Shown here in pieces: positions 30,189 to 37,991 of a DNA stretch of 64,000 bases. The stretch spans positions 1-64,000 of IMG/VR virus record IMGVR_UViG_3300042541_003180; one strand, 5' to 3'. Within the stretch, counting starts at the first letter, position 1. Every line of letters starts with the position of its first letter. The position numbers and the translations under genes are program-made. The notes beneath the pieces are model-generated. The model worked only from the letters and a program-made list of their open reading frames with translations, was not told the DNA's origin and searched no databases. Source of the stretch: a virus.

Positions 30189-30473
30189 ATGCCAACTATT
30201 ACTAAGAAAAAAACACAATCTAAAGTACAGGAGATTTTATCTAAACCTTACAAACTAATACTTCATAATGATGATTATAACTCATTTGATTGGGTTATTG
30301 AATGTCTTATGAAAGTATGTAAGCATGAATATGAACAAGCAACACAATGTGCTCATATTGTTCACAATAATGGTAAGTGTGATGTTAAGTATGGTGACTT
30401 AGAAACCATTTCAGAAATGAAGAATTTACTAAAATCGGCGGGACTCTCAGTCACTATGGAAGTGAATGAATAA
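30189..30473 (+). CDS. clpS: ClpS-type N-degron adaptor
   Basis: A 94-residue ClpS homologue of normal length. A flexible N-terminus is followed by YKLILHNDDYNSFDWVIECL, matching the hallmark V.L.NDD(Y/F)T...FV...L, where Asn and two Asp contact the N-terminal residue of the substrate. AHIVHNNGKC matches the A..VH..G.(C/A) region, and AGLSVTMEVNE the end. ClpS hands N-degron substrates to ClpA(C)P. A phage copy could redirect host ClpAP/ClpCP, perhaps with the phage ClpP at 17647-18387. Confidence 0.93.
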   Translation: MPTITKKKTQSKVQEILSKPYKLILHNDDYNSFDWVIECLMKVCKHEYEQATQCAHIVHNNGKCDVKYGDLETISEMKNLLKSAGLSVTMEVNE

Positions 30474-30500
30474 AAAAAGACATCTGATGATGTCTTTTTT
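30473..30500. terminator. Bidirectional intrinsic terminator
   Basis: GACATC-TGAT-GATGTC inside A- and T-runs between convergent clpS and the terminase gene. Confidence 0.83.
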
Positions 30501-32647
30501 TATTTACTACCACTATTAAACCAGTTTATACCCGTACTATTAACATCATTAACAGTTTTATTTCTACCTAAAACTTTTCTTCTAACACTTAATAATTGTG
30601 AATAATCAACAGTTTCACTATATTCAAGATTTTTTAAGCAATCTTCAACATGGTTCTTAAATGTAGGATCTTTTTGTAAAGTATCTTCAACCATTTCTTT
30701 AAAATCATTTTTTGAAAATATTGAAGTTGTATTAACAATAGTCATTACACAATCATCGTGTCCTACATCAGCAGCATACCTGGTATTACCAGCAGTTGTT
30801 GTGTGTTTAACAAATGTTGTAATCTCTCTAACAGTTTCTTCATTATTAATAGAGAATCCTTTAGAAATCATTAAATCTTGATAATCTTTAACCATCATAT
30901 TTTTATTCTCACCTACTTTTAATCCAACTTTTTCTTCAGTTGCATCTGCTCTATGTTTATATCTAAAGAAAATAGATGAACCATATTGATTATTACCATC
31001 AAAAACGTGTGGTAACTCAGCTAATAAGGTATTACCATAGTTATTTAACTCTAAAACTATTTTAACATTATCTGGATTGAAGTATTCAAAGGCTAATATG
31101 TAAAGTATTTCAGCTAATTGTTTAACTGAGATTAAATTACTTCTAAATAAACCAAATTGTTCCAATCTAATAAAGTCGGTAACTGATTTATAGGAAGCTT
31201 TCTGTGATTCAATTAAATCCATATCTTTTTTAGATATTTTAAATATGTTCATAATAGAATAATCTTGTCCTAATCCTTCAGATATATCGACTGATATAAT
31301 AACCTTCTCAGTTTTTCTATTAATAGGTAGAAATATTTCATCATCATCAACCCATCTCAAATCTTTATAGCTAAATCTTAGTTTATTTTCAAATTCAAAA
31401 ATCTCTTCAAACTTATAATTTTTCTTATTATTTAAAAGACTATCAATAATGGCTTCGTTTAATAACGATTTACTTGAGTTAATAAAACGTAATCCATATT
31501 CTTGGTTAAACGCATCTTCACCACCAATATCTTTTACTGCTTCTTCTTTCCAAGTTGTCATCTCACCAATAGCTCTTAAAGGAACTTCAAATCCTTTTGA
31601 ATCAATGAAAGTTAGATTTTTAACATCTTCATCAGTACATTGTTCATTATTAAATACTGATATAATATCTTTTTGGAAATCTGAATTGAATCCCATATGA
31701 GTTTTAGTTATTTTCTCTGGATATCTTTGTTTAATACCTTCAAATATTTCTTCTTTAGTTACACCGTGTTCATATAATCTATGATTATTTAATCTTAGAT
31801 AAGTAACAAATCTACCGGGAACTTGATGCCAGTAAACCCTCATAGGTTTATAGTTATTTTTAAGTGGATCTCCTTCCGGTCTCTCTGCATCGGTTAACAA
31901 CTTGTGGAATAAATTCATACCATTTGGTGTTGATGTAATAATAATCTTTGAGTTTTGTACTGCAGACACGGTTGGATAAGCTGCTGTATAGTAAGGTTCT
32001 ATAATATTTGATGGAATGTGTGCAAACTCATCAAGATAAAGTACGTCAATGGTAAAACCGATTGCTGGTGTTTTAGATCTTGCAGATGTTTTTATTCTAC
32101 ATCCATTCTCAAATGTTAGAGACTTTTGATTCCAAGTTTTAATACCTGGTTTTAAAAAGAATGGTAGTAATGAGTAGATGGATTTAATTTTATCTACAAT
32201 CTCTACTGCGGTATCTCCTTTATTTGCAACAATCATTATATTCTTATCATTGCTAAATAAGATAGTATGCAACATGAAGATTGATGCTGAGATTGTTTTA
32301 CCAACCTGACGAGAAGCCATTAAAATATTAAATCTACTATTAACGAAGTTATCTAATATTTCTTTTTGGTATTCTCTTAGTTTAATGTTATTTATCGAAC
32401 CATCTTCAGTTTTCACTTTACAATATGTTTCTGTAAAGTAATGTACATCTAATGCACACTTAATATACTCTGCTTGTTCTTCTGGAGACATTCTAAATGA
32501 AACCCCTGCTCTTCTTAGACCTACCTCAGATTTTAACCAAGGATTTTGGTATCTTTTTATAACGATACCGTCATTGATTTTATCAGAAGCTTCATCTACC
32601 AGACGAGTGGTAAATATCATTTGTTTCTCTATTATTTCTTTTGCCAT
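30500..32647 (-). CDS. Terminase large subunit (T4 gp17-like)
   Basis: A 715-residue packaging motor. The ATPase domain has Walker A ASRQVGKT (111-118), Walker B VLYLDE (202-207) with catalytic Glu in LDEFAHI, and the coupling motif IITSTPNG (236-243). The nuclease domain shows VIISVDISEG (Asp454), VLELNNYG (Glu533) and HDDC (about 630-633), the metal-binding acids of the RNase H-like fold. It pumps DNA into proheads and cuts concatemers. It is divergent from the possible small subunit gene at 32696. The length is somewhat above T4 gp17 (610). Confidence 0.96.
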   Translation of the reverse strand: MAKEIIEKQMIFTTRLVDEASDKINDGIVIKRYQNPWLKSEVGLRRAGVSFRMSPEEQAEYIKCALDVHYFTETYCKVKTEDGSINNIKLREYQKEILDNFVNSRFNILMASRQVGKTISASIFMLHTILFSNDKNIMIVANKGDTAVEIVDKIKSIYSLLPFFLKPGIKTWNQKSLTFENGCRIKTSARSKTPAIGFTIDVLYLDEFAHIPSNIIEPYYTAAYPTVSAVQNSKIIITSTPNGMNLFHKLLTDAERPEGDPLKNNYKPMRVYWHQVPGRFVTYLRLNNHRLYEHGVTKEEIFEGIKQRYPEKITKTHMGFNSDFQKDIISVFNNEQCTDEDVKNLTFIDSKGFEVPLRAIGEMTTWKEEAVKDIGGEDAFNQEYGLRFINSSKSLLNEAIIDSLLNNKKNYKFEEIFEFENKLRFSYKDLRWVDDDEIFLPINRKTEKVIISVDISEGLGQDYSIMNIFKISKKDMDLIESQKASYKSVTDFIRLEQFGLFRSNLISVKQLAEILYILAFEYFNPDNVKIVLELNNYGNTLLAELPHVFDGNNQYGSSIFFRYKHRADATEEKVGLKVGENKNMMVKDYQDLMISKGFSINNEETVREITTFVKHTTTAGNTRYAADVGHDDCVMTIVNTTSIFSKNDFKEMVEDTLQKDPTFKNHVEDCLKNLEYSETVDYSQLLSVRRKVLGRNKTVNDVNSTGINWFNSGSK

Positions 32648-32695
32648 AAATTGGACTTTACTTTTTTTATATATATTGTAAAAAACCGTTTACTT

Positions 32696-33319
32696 ATGTC
32701 AAAAAGTGAAGAACAAAGAATTAGACTACAAGATGAATTCGATCAAATCCAGTCAGAAAACTCGGAATTCGACATTTCTCTACACTTAGCCAAGCCAGAA
32801 GATTTACCTGATTTAGGTGAAATCGAGATATATGATTATGATGCTGATTTAACTGTGGCAACACAACAATCAATGGATGTATTAGAATCATTGGTTGATT
32901 TATATCTAAGTGATATACCAAAATTAAAAGAACATTCTTATATTAGAAATAAGATGAGAGAAGACGCTATGGTTTACGCTGAAGCAATTTTCTTATCAAA
33001 GATGACTAGAAAAAACTTTCTATCTCAATTGAGACAAGTTGATAATGGTGATAACGCAGCAAGAATGCATGAAGTTGTCAATCAAACAATTGGTCAAATT
33101 AGAGAGAATGGTAAGTTTTTATCAAATCAAAGAACTGAATTAGAGAAGTTCTATAAAACATTAAGAAAAGACTTAGGTTATAACGAAATTGAAAACCCTG
33201 AAGTTAAACAAGCTGAGGCAGAAAGTCAAGCTGATACATCTACTGATGGTTTGGTTACAAATAATCGAGATCTAAATGAAATGATTAAGAATGCGATGAG
33301 TAAGAAAGATGAGAAATAA
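32696..33319 (+). CDS. Helical protein divergent from terL, possible terminase small subunit, 207 aa
   Basis: I choose the ATG at 32696 (MSKSEEQRIRLQDEFDQ); the open frame further upstream runs into the terL control region and lacks coding character. The protein is acidic at the start and helical throughout, with a coiled coil around residues 110-165 (REDAMVYAEAIFLSKMTRKN). T4 gp16-type small terminases are similarly sized, helical and coiled, and lie beside gp17. Sequence similarity cannot be claimed from reading, so the assignment is by position and shape only. Confidence 0.55.
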   Translation: MSKSEEQRIRLQDEFDQIQSENSEFDISLHLAKPEDLPDLGEIEIYDYDADLTVATQQSMDVLESLVDLYLSDIPKLKEHSYIRNKMREDAMVYAEAIFLSKMTRKNFLSQLRQVDNGDNAARMHEVVNQTIGQIRENGKFLSNQRTELEKFYKTLRKDLGYNEIENPEVKQAEAESQADTSTDGLVTNNRDLNEMIKNAMSKKDEK

Positions 33320-33350
33320 AAAAAAGACTAACATTTGTTAGTCTTTTTTT
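33318..33350. terminator. Bidirectional intrinsic terminator
   Basis: AAGACTAAC-ATTT-GTTAGTCTT with A- and T-runs between convergent 32696-33319 and 33353-33928. Confidence 0.84.
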
Positions 33351-33352
33351 AT

Positions 33353-33928
33353 TTATCTTCTACCATTTGGATTTTGTTCTTGTGCTAGTAATGTATTTAG
33401 ACGATCTTGAAACTCAGTTCTAATAGGCTCACGTGCGGCAACTTCTCCGGTTACATCACGTCTTTCTATTAGATCATAAACTTTTGTAAGTTCGGCAACC
33501 ACCTGCATCGCACTCATTTGTCTAGGTTCATAATCCCAGATTTGAGTTCTTAGATAATCTCTATTTTTAAAGTTATATAAAGGAGCTTTTTTACTTACTT
33601 CTTGTTTATAGATTTGTAAAGTTGGATATTTCTCTTTAACTTTCTTTAAATCTTTCAATTTTGAAATAACTTTTTTTCTTTCAACATCAGTAATATCTCT
33701 CTTTCTTGAAATATTTTCTAATGTAGTTATTAAAGTATCAATATTTGCATAAATGTCTAAAAGTCTTTCTTTGATTACCTTTGAAATGGTTCTACCACCA
33801 ACAAACTGCATTGTTAATAATCCAAGTATAGTTATAGGAAATGATAAAATAGATTTTATTATTCCTCCTAGTGATTCGTTTATTTCTTCTCCTTGAGAGA
33901 ATGATTCAAATGTTTTAATGTTTTTCAT
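33353..33928 (-). CDS. Virion-type membrane-segment protein with capsid-targeting-like leader, 191 aa
   Basis: The leader MKNIKTFESFSQGEEINES ends in INE, a perfect (L/I)xE site. It is followed at once by a hydrophobic helix (IIKSILSFPITILGLLTMQF) and then helical and basic regions (ERLLDIYANIDTLITTLENI). Cleavage after INE would leave a protein with an N-terminal membrane anchor. The same plan is seen in 23789-24463 and 34807-35226. Confidence 0.67.
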   Translation of the reverse strand: MKNIKTFESFSQGEEINESLGGIIKSILSFPITILGLLTMQFVGGRTISKVIKERLLDIYANIDTLITTLENISRKRDITDVERKKVISKLKDLKKVKEKYPTLQIYKQEVSKKAPLYNFKNRDYLRTQIWDYEPRQMSAMQVVAELTKVYDLIERRDVTGEVAAREPIRTEFQDRLNTLLAQEQNPNGRR

Positions 33929-33938
33929 ACATTATATA

Positions 33939-34787
33939 TTATTTTTTATAATTAAAATTTTCAAAGGTTCTTACAATTTTATGTAGATTTAACTCTACTT
34001 TTGTTGTAATAAATGTATTTACCTTATTGAATGTAACTTGATTTATAATCAATTCACACTCTTCCATTTTAAGTACTTCTTTTACTTTCTCTTTAACTTC
34101 ATCATCACTGTTCTTAACTAAGAATTGAAGCACATCATTTACACCTTTAGCTAGTTTGACTGTATTAAGATCATCGTCATATAAAGAAACTTCATCATAT
34201 TTAGTTATTTCTTCTTCTGTAAACTTCGTATCAGCGGTTTTTAAACCAATTATATGTTGGAGTACCAATCTCACTTTTTTGTGTACTATATCGTCTCTAT
34301 CTCTGTTATAGAATGTTTCTGATATGTAATAGAAGTTCTTTATTTTTAATCCAAAGTCTAATAATTTTTCTTCTAACTTTTCAATTAGTGATTCATAACT
34401 TCTTTTAGAGTTTTTAGAACAAATAACATAGATGTCGTCTTGACTATTTTTAAGATGTCTAATATTTTCTAAGTGTATTGTAAAGTCACCATTATCAATT
34501 ATGTCTTTACTCATAAATTCCTGCATTGAGAATGCTAAATCTGATACATCTACATTGGCATTTTTTGCTTTAATTTTAATTCTGTTTAAAAGTTCTTCAC
34601 TGAACCAATAAGATTCCCCAGACATATCAAATTTGATATTATCTTTTCTATAAACACCTTTTCTTAAAAGGTTAAATTCTGATTTAGATATTCTTAACAA
34701 AGGTTTATTAGGATTTAGTTTATTAACTATCCAAACTTTACTATTCATAGTAATTAAACTGTTAAGGTCAAAGAAATGTGCATTCAT
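33939..34787 (-). CDS. Hypothetical protein, 282 aa
   Basis: I start at the ATG at 34787 (MNAHFFDLNSLITMNSK), because the longer frame from 34856 would overlap the end of the neighbouring gene by 50 bases; translation could also begin 15 codons later at MNSKVWIV. The protein is soluble and alpha/beta (IYVICSKNSKRSYESLIEKLEEKLLDFG suggests a Rossmann-like unit). No catalytic signature is seen. Its position is between two leader-bearing genes, but it has no leader itself. Confidence 0.58.
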   Translation of the reverse strand: MNAHFFDLNSLITMNSKVWIVNKLNPNKPLLRISKSEFNLLRKGVYRKDNIKFDMSGESYWFSEELLNRIKIKAKNANVDVSDLAFSMQEFMSKDIIDNGDFTIHLENIRHLKNSQDDIYVICSKNSKRSYESLIEKLEEKLLDFGLKIKNFYYISETFYNRDRDDIVHKKVRLVLQHIIGLKTADTKFTEEEITKYDEVSLYDDDLNTVKLAKGVNDVLQFLVKNSDDEVKEKVKEVLKMEECELIINQVTFNKVNTFITTKVELNLHKIVRTFENFNYKK

Positions 34788-34806
34788 TAGTGAGTTTTTG
34801 TTTTTA

Positions 34807-35226
34807 TTACCAGAATGATCCACCTGGATGTCTGTGAGATTTTTTATCATAATCATCCTTTAAATAAACTTCCGCAGATTTACCTTTCTCGTCAAATACA
34901 AGTTTTATACTATCTCCTGCCTTTGGTGTATCTTCTCTCCAAAATCCATTTGGATATATAGTAGTTTCTATTTTATTGCCATTATTATCAATGAATTGAA
35001 TTCTTAATTTACCCTTACTATGTCTTTCTATATCTTTTATAGTACCAGTAGATGTTTTATTTGCATAATCTATATTTTCAATATCATTACCATTTTTATC
35101 TTCTATACCAACAAAGGTACAAGAACCAAATAATAGACCAAGTGCCGCAACCATACCGGTTGCCACTGATCTTAATCCTTCATCAATATTTTCAAAATCT
35201 TCATTATATTTTTTAATGTATTTCAT
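34807..35226 (-). CDS. Virion-type protein with capsid-targeting-like leader and hydrophobic segment, 139 aa
   Basis: MKYIKKYNEDFENIDEG is the shared leader, with IDE as cleavage site at residues 14-16. Next comes a hydrophobic stretch TGMVAALGLLFGSCTFVG that contains a lipobox-like LFGSC, although it is internal in the precursor. The remainder is a beta-rich domain (TGTIKDIERHSKGKLRIQFIDNNGN) like an OB or SH3 barrel, with a His/Gly-rich end. If cleaved, the segment would become N-terminal and might act as a signal or membrane anchor (inference). Confidence 0.64.
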   Translation of the reverse strand: MKYIKKYNEDFENIDEGLRSVATGMVAALGLLFGSCTFVGIEDKNGNDIENIDYANKTSTGTIKDIERHSKGKLRIQFIDNNGNKIETTIYPNGFWREDTPKAGDSIKLVFDEKGKSAEVYLKDDYDKKSHRHPGGSFW

Positions 35227-35243
35227 AAAAGTTTATTTTTTTA

Positions 35244-35253
35244 TATATATTAA
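35244..35253 (-). promoter_or_regulatory. Phage-type TTAATATATA element
   Basis: The complement reads TTAATATATA between a terminator and the ATG at 35226. Placement behind the terminator supports a promoter role. Confidence 0.45.
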
Positions 35254-35256
35254 ATA

Positions 35257-35283
35257 AAAAAACTCACTAAAAAGTGAGTTTTT
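35257..35283 (-). terminator. Intrinsic terminator for 35290-35745
   Basis: AACTCACT-AAAA-AGTGAGTT within A/T-runs just downstream of the 35290 stop in the minus direction. Confidence 0.8.
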
Positions 35284-35289
35284 AATTTT

Positions 35290-35745
35290 TTATCTTAATA
35301 ATTTTCTACTTAGTGCAAAATCATATAATACTGGTAAGTTTAAGTATTCTATAAAGTGTTTTCTCATTTCTTCCAGTGTTCTAGATCTATTTATTATACT
35401 TATTACTAAAAATCCAAACTCTTCTTGAAACTCTAAATAACAATCACACCAAGGTCTGTTATAATGTTCTAATGTTTTCCATTCTCTTTCACCACCTGAT
35501 AACCAGTATAAACTTTTTTCTGGTGATACATTATCTGTATCTATATCTCTAGTTTCTAGTTGCCAAATTGGATCATTTGCATCACAATTTCTTAATAATA
35601 ATGAAACTGCCTCACCTAAATCTGTCGTTAACTCTTTTCCTATTTCAAAGAACCATTCATTTCCTTCTCTGCTTATTATAATTGTGTTATTGTCATAAAT
35701 AATTTTAGTTCCAATTTCTTTCAGTAAAGTTCTTTTTCTTTTCAT
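35290..35745 (-). CDS. Hypothetical protein, 151 aa
   Basis: A soluble, tryptophan-containing alpha/beta protein (WFFEIGKELTTDLGEAVSLLLR, YLEFQEEFGFLVISIINRS). The ordered strand-helix pattern suggests an immunity- or T4-accessory-like fold, but I do not recognise a family. It ends DFALSRKLLR. It has no leader and no complete tail motif. Its own terminator follows. Confidence 0.57.
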   Translation of the reverse strand: MKRKRTLLKEIGTKIIYDNNTIIISREGNEWFFEIGKELTTDLGEAVSLLLRNCDANDPIWQLETRDIDTDNVSPEKSLYWLSGGEREWKTLEHYNRPWCDCYLEFQEEFGFLVISIINRSRTLEEMRKHFIEYLNLPVLYDFALSRKLLR

Positions 35746-35764
35746 AGTAATTAATTATTTTTAT

Positions 35765-36055
35765 CTAGATAGGTTTGTTTAACCCACTCTTCCAAGTTCC
35801 TTTGAAGACTCCTTTCTCCCAAATACCATTCTCCCACGTTCCATAGAATCCACCATTTTTAAATATGCCGTATTTCCAATTACCAAATTTATAAATACCT
35901 TCGTGCCAAATTAAAGTATCTTTCTTAATTTCTACAATAGCATCTTCAACCTCAGAATCAATTAGCCAATTGAATCCCAGTTCTTTTAATTTCTTTAAAA
36001 TTTCTGATTTTGTTGTGATAGATTTATCGTTATACTTAAATTCTTTAATTCCCAT
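35765..36055 (-). CDS. Protein with WxxGxFxxG repeats, 96 aa
   Basis: The second half (residues 50-93) consists of repeated ten-residue units: WHEGIYKFG, NWKYGIFKNG, GFYGTWENG, IWEKGVFKG and TWKSG. Trp/Gly/Phe spacing of this type forms an extended beta-sheet or beta-solenoid. Similar GxWxxGxF repeats occur in large-phage proteins and in MORN-like repeats. The first half is a short alpha/beta unit (LKKLKELGFNWLIDSEVEDA). The ligand is unknown. Confidence 0.62.
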   Translation of the reverse strand: MGIKEFKYNDKSITTKSEILKKLKELGFNWLIDSEVEDAIVEIKKDTLIWHEGIYKFGNWKYGIFKNGGFYGTWENGIWEKGVFKGTWKSGLNKPI

Positions 36056-36170
36056 TTTGAATAATCTTTTTACGAGTATATATATTTTTTAACGTCTGAC
36101 ATTCTTTTTCTTTTTCTCTAATTTTTACTTAAAAATGAAGATTTTACTTTGAAAAAAAATAAAATAAATG

Positions 36171-36198
36171 AAAAAACCGAGATAGTTCTCGGTTTTTT
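36171..36198 (-). terminator. Intrinsic terminator for the 36775/36197 operon
   Basis: ACCGAGA-TAGT-TCTCGGT in A/T-runs at the 3' end of 36197-36772. The 140 bases upstream to 36056 hold no gene I can support. Confidence 0.82.
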
Positions 36199-36772
36199 AT
36201 AATAATTTGAATATAACATTTACTTCAGAAGTTATTATATCAAAAGATAATTTTTCAAAATCTTCTTTACTTAGTTTATGTGACTTCCCTTCAGTTGTAA
36301 GATCTCTCATGTTTGGTAAAGGTATTTCTTCATCATCTCCATACATAAGTTTCATTTGTTCTTTATAAATAAAATAAACATCTAATATATTATAATGTTT
36401 CATAACACGATCTACCATAAATAGTAATTGATCTTTAACATCATCAATAATAAATTTAGTTTCTTCTATACCACCTTCATCACCATGTCTAACTTGTTTC
36501 TGTACTCTAATTCTAGCTTCTGTTTTTCTCTCACCATGTATAGTTTCACCACTATGTCCTCTTTCAAATGAGCTTTCTACAAATGATATAGTTATAGTAA
36601 AGTCATCCTGTAAATAAGTAATAGAATCCAGTATAAACTCTTTAAATTTGGATTGTTTTTCTTCTGAACCAGTTAGGTTATTTTCGGTATTGGGTTCTTG
36701 TTCTTTGATTTTATCTTTTATAAATGTTTTAACCTTATTGATAAATCCTTCGTGTGTTTGTAAATACTTCAT
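36197..36772 (-). CDS. Virion-type protein with capsid-targeting-like leader, 191 aa
   Basis: It starts MKYLQTHEGFINKVKTFIKD, a somewhat divergent leader with no sharp (L/I)xE in the first 20 residues; the site may be absent or later. The body shares a plan with 36775-37272: SITYLQDDFTITISFVESSF, then KTEARIRVQKQVRHGDEGG and a helix with DQLLFMVDRVMKHY; the second gene has YLSDDDRFNILVGFSE, KTIFRVNISRTE and DFILLTSQLVEKTYDK. These are diverged tandem paralogues, three bases apart. Function unknown. Confidence 0.63.
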   Translation of the reverse strand: MKYLQTHEGFINKVKTFIKDKIKEQEPNTENNLTGSEEKQSKFKEFILDSITYLQDDFTITISFVESSFERGHSGETIHGERKTEARIRVQKQVRHGDEGGIEETKFIIDDVKDQLLFMVDRVMKHYNILDVYFIYKEQMKLMYGDDEEIPLPNMRDLTTEGKSHKLSKEDFEKLSFDIITSEVNVIFKLL

Positions 36773-36774
36773 AA

Positions 36775-37272
36775 TTAATATATTTTTATAAGAAAAGTTA
36801 CTTCTTCAACTTCATCATTATCTGATAATTCTTCAAACTCTTCTATTGATACTTTTTCTTCTTTTATTTTAGCTAACATTTTAACCTTATCATAAGTTTT
36901 TTCAACTAATTGTGATGTTAGTAAAATAAAATCTTTAATTTCTGATAATTTAAAACTTTCTTTTTCGGTTCTACTAATATTTACTCTAAATATAGTTTTG
37001 TATTTACCTGTAACTAATTCACCTTCTTTATTTACATAAATATCATTTTCACTAAATCCAACTAATATATTAAATCTATCATCATCTGAGAGATAAGATA
37101 CTTCATTTCTAATTAATTGTGATAAATCTTTTTTTGGAAAGTCGTCTGGTAGAGTAGGTTTTAATTCAAATAAAATACCAACTAGTTCAACAACTTCTTG
37201 AGTATCAAGATCTTCGGGTCTAGTATATTTTATTTTACCGGAGAAGTTCTCATATAATTTTAAGTTTTTCAT
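36775..37272 (-). CDS. Virion-type protein with capsid-targeting-like leader, 165 aa (paralogue of 36197-36772)
   Basis: The leader MKNLKLYENFSGKIKYTRPE matches the shared peptide; no classic LxE occurs early, though residues 17-25 (RPEDLDTQE) are candidates. The body aligns by eye with the next gene downstream in order of strands and helices, ending in a beta segment EEVTFLIKIY as the other ends EVNVIFKLL. A TTTATATATAC element lies four bases before the ATG. Confidence 0.62.
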   Translation of the reverse strand: MKNLKLYENFSGKIKYTRPEDLDTQEVVELVGILFELKPTLPDDFPKKDLSQLIRNEVSYLSDDDRFNILVGFSENDIYVNKEGELVTGKYKTIFRVNISRTEKESFKLSEIKDFILLTSQLVEKTYDKVKMLAKIKEEKVSIEEFEELSDNDEVEEVTFLIKIY

Positions 37273-37276
37273 ATGA

Positions 37277-37287
37277 GTATATATAAA
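37277..37287 (-). promoter_or_regulatory. Phage-type TTTATATATAC element
   Basis: One-mismatch copy of TTAATATATAC, four bases before the ATG at 37272 and just behind a terminator. Confidence 0.4.
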
Positions 37288-37315
37288 AAAAACCAGGTGA
37301 TTTACCTGGTTTTAT
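37285..37315 (-). terminator. Intrinsic terminator for 37312-37893
   Basis: AACCAGGT-GATTT-ACCTGGTT with A/T-runs, overlapping the stop of 37312-37893 in the minus direction. Confidence 0.8.
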
Positions 37316-37893
37316 AAATTATCTAAAAATTCCTTTTCTTCTTTTGTTAAAGAGTCAATACCACTTTCGTTTATTTTATCTAAGATTGTATCGATTTCTA
37401 AACTAACTTGTTTTTTAGTTTTGGATTTAACCTCGCTAACTACTTTAGTTTGTTCAACCTCTGTATTTTTTTCTTGGTTATTTCTTATATGTTCAATCTT
37501 TCTATCTAGAGAAGGCATTTTTATATCATATCCTTTTTCAATATAGAATAAATAAGAGTTTAAAGTATCATCATTCTTAGATACTTTAGGAATTACTACC
37601 GGTTTCATTCTAAATACTCTATCATACTCTTTTTTTGTTACAGGACATACTTCAGGGAAGAAGAAAAACTCTTTATCAAGTAGCTCACCTGTAAATTTAT
37701 TTATATCTTGTTGTTCAACTGCTACAGTCATACCAGTTTCTTGACAAATCCATAATTTTAAGCAACGTTGATTCTTGTATTTTAAAAGAATTTCAAAATC
37801 TATTGAAAGTGTAGTTGATGCTATAAATAGTTGTCTTTGATCCATTGCCTTTAAGTTAAGACAGATTACTTTATTAATATTAAATAAACTCAT
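37312..37893 (-). CDS. Hypothetical protein with DUF6576-like C-terminus, 193 aa
   Basis: An unknown N-terminal domain (about residues 1-130: strands and helices with LKLWICQETGMTVAVEQQD), a lysine-rich linker, and a C-terminal DTILDKINESGIDSLTKEE module. That module is the same as at the end of 27041-27673 and near the start of the gene at 63586. In Bacteroidetes it is a frequent C-terminal add-on of membrane proteins. A TATATTTG box (complement of 37911-37918) lies 18 bases upstream. Confidence 0.6.
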   Translation of the reverse strand: MSLFNINKVICLNLKAMDQRQLFIASTTLSIDFEILLKYKNQRCLKLWICQETGMTVAVEQQDINKFTGELLDKEFFFFPEVCPVTKKEYDRVFRMKPVVIPKVSKNDDTLNSYLFYIEKGYDIKMPSLDRKIEHIRNNQEKNTEVEQTKVVSEVKSKTKKQVSLEIDTILDKINESGIDSLTKEEKEFLDNL

Positions 37894-37910
37894 ACTCTAT
37901 TTTATTTTTA

Positions 37911-37918
37911 CAAATATA
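37911..37918 (-). promoter_or_regulatory. Host-type -7 element TATATTTG
   Basis: TAnnTTTG on the minus strand, 18 bases before the ATG at 37893. Confidence 0.45.
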
Positions 37919-37991
37919 CTGATAATTTTTAAAATATCAAAAATTGATACTTATTATTTTATATATATACTAAAAAATTTTTTATATCATA

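Noticed and set aside
32546-32695. Upstream extension of the gene at 32696
   Set aside because: Overlaps the terminase start and its control region; no coding character.
34788-34856. Longer start for the 282-residue gene
   Set aside because: Would overlap the end of the neighbouring gene by 50 bases; a good ATG follows at 34787.
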